This document shows positions 15,320-16,403 of a DNA stretch of 16,403 nucleotides, in pieces (the first letter of the stretch is position 1; every line of letters starts with the position of its first letter). The stretch covers positions 1-16,403 of the forward strand of contig JADHSW010000044.1 in assembly GCA_016776705.1 (NCBI GenBank). The letters run 5' to 3'. Source of the DNA: Rhodospirillales bacterium (GTDB taxonomy: Bacteria; Pseudomonadota; Alphaproteobacteria; Rhodospirillales; JABHCV01). Below the pieces are notes generated by a model. That model searched no databases, was not told where the DNA came from, and saw only the letters and a program-made list of their open reading frames with translations. The position numbers were made by a program, and so were the translations under genes.

Positions 15320-16403
15320 GTACACTGGCGCGCACGGATAAAAGCCTGTTCGGTCGTTGGTGGTGGACCGTGGATCGCTGGATGCTGATGGCGATAGTCG
15401 CCATCGCGGCAATAGGGGCGCTTCTGACACTGGCTGCGTCGCCCGCTGTCGCCGAGCGTATCGGCTTTGACACATACCATTTCGTACGCCGTCAATTCAT
15501 TTTCCTGCCGGTATCGTTGATAATCATGGTTCTGGTTTCTCTGATGACCCCAAGGGGGATTAGAAGGTTGGCCGTCGCCTGCGCCGGGTTCGCCCTGCTG
15601 GGCATGGTAGCGACAATCTTCGTTGGTTCGGAAATCAAGGGTGCAAGTCGCTGGATTCACTTGGCAGGTTTCTCACTGCAGCCTTCTGAGTTTATTAAAC
15701 CGGCATTTGCCGTTATCGCCGCCTGGTTGTTTGCTGAAAGCCGTACCAAGGCCAATATACCGGGAAACAAACTGGCGACGGGGTTCGCCATCCTCATTGC
15801 CGCGCTTTTATTGCTGCAACCCGATGTTGGCATGACCGCCGTGGTTGCCGCCGTTTGGGGCGTCGAATTTTTCCTGGCCGGATTGCCCTTGCTGCTGGTG
15901 GCAATGATCGCCGTGCTGTTCATGGGCGGCATTGTCGGGGCTTATTTCACATTCGGCCATGTGCAGGTGCGTATTGATCGCTTCCTGGACCCGGCGGCGG
16001 GCGAGGGCTATCAGGTCACACGCGCCCTGGAAGCGTTTCGAAATGGTGGCCTGTTTGGTCGCGGCCCCGGCGAGGGTCGGGTCAAGGAAGTGCTGCCCGA
16101 TGCCCATGCGGATTTTATCTTCGCCGTTGCAGGAGAAGAATTCGGCATGATTGCCTGTCTGGTGCTTGTCGCCCTTTTTGCCTTCGTGGTGTTGCGCGGG
16201 TTCTCGCGGGTATTGCGGGAAGACAATCTTTTCATTCTGCTTGCAGTGGCCGGGCTGCTGGTTCAATTCGGATTGCAGGTAATCATCAATATTGCCTCGA
16301 ACCTGAATATGATTCCGCCAAAAGGCATGACGCTTCCATTTATTTCGTACGGCGGTTCCTCGACGTTGGCGTTGGCTGTCGGCATGGGAATGATGTTGGC
16401 GCT
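15316..16403 (+). CDS. ftsW: FtsW, septal peptidoglycan polymerase (3' end cut by window)
   Basis: The first 362 codons of a SEDS-family inner-membrane glycosyltransferase that polymerises lipid II at the septum with FtsI. A short cytoplasmic tail rich in Trp (FGRWWWTVDRW) precedes about nine visible hydrophobic helices. SEDS markers are GASRWIHL followed by LQPSEFIKP, QPDVGM, the large periplasmic loop with RIDRFLDP and GRGPGEGRVKEVLPDAHADFIFAVAGEEFG, and SYGGSS near the end. RodA is the paralogue that shares these. Position between murD and the window edge, where murG is expected, and the fit to FtsW wording favour FtsW. The family is about 375-400 aa, so only a few C-terminal residues are missing. 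The start overlaps murD by 4 nt. Confidence 0.95.
   Translation, partial: MSTLARTDKSLFGRWWWTVDRWMLMAIVAIAAIGALLTLAASPAVAERIGFDTYHFVRRQFIFLPVSLIIMVLVSLMTPRGIRRLAVACAGFALLGMVATIFVGSEIKGASRWIHLAGFSLQPSEFIKPAFAVIAAWLFAESRTKANIPGNKLATGFAILIAALLLLQPDVGMTAVVAAVWGVEFFLAGLPLLLVAMIAVLFMGGIVGAYFTFGHVQVRIDRFLDPAAGEGYQVTRALEAFRNGGLFGRGPGEGRVKEVLPDAHADFIFAVAGEEFGMIACLVLVALFAFVVLRGFSRVLREDNLFILLAVAGLLVQFGLQVIINIASNLNMIPPKGMTLPFISYGGSSTLALAVGMGMMLA

Noticed and set aside
15316..16403. RodA instead of FtsW
   Set aside because: SEDS motifs alone do not separate them, but the location directly after murD with a 4-nt overlap is the FtsW position in dcw clusters.

Overview
The window looks like a chromosomal segment of an alphaproteobacterium, most likely near the Rhodospirillales. 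The grounds are a GC-rich genome, a class A (alphaproteobacterial-looking) RNase P RNA, a PAS_5-type protein, a DUF3750 protein, and the gene order djlA - amidase - rnpB - mraZ - rsmH - ftsL - ftsI - murE - murF - mraY - murD - ftsW. I recall the same djlA/amidase/rnpB/mraZ order from other alphaproteobacteria, but could not check it here.

Left part (1-2142, minus strand): three closely packed genes. In transcription order these are a secreted concanavalin/LamG-like protein, a PAS_5-type protein and the N-terminus of 5-oxoprolinase, which runs off the left edge. Their junctions are 14 nt or less, so they are probably one transcript. Divergent from them, at 2296-3042, is an exported DUF3750 protein of unknown role.

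Middle (3134-6318): djlA (TerB-like plus J domain co-chaperone) lies against an AmpD-type peptidoglycan amidase, followed by rnpB with a plausible promoter that places transcription start on the first base of the P1 helix. Next, on the minus strand, is a secreted lectin-like gene, then about 630 bp without a gene. This gap carries the most striking non-coding signal: seven ATGGG-type boxes (five exact, two with one mismatch) at an exact 10-bp period just upstream of mraZ. It reads as an extended MraZ operator.

Right part (6319-16403, plus strand): the division and cell wall (dcw) cluster, with gaps of 0-18 nt or overlaps of 4-14 nt. MraZ (regulator) and RsmH (16S rRNA methyltransferase) come first, then FtsL and FtsI (septal divisome), MurE, MurF, MraY and MurD (peptidoglycan precursor synthesis; MurE has the DNPR motif typical of meso-diaminopimelate enzymes), and FtsW (septal glycan polymerase), which is cut by the right edge. 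One mRNA from the MraZ-controlled region could therefore supply lipid II synthesis and the FtsW/FtsI synthase together.

I saw no mobile element, CRISPR array, tRNA or prophage. Most of the window is ordinary; the noteworthy part is the mraZ control region and the extra gene plus gap between rnpB and mraZ.
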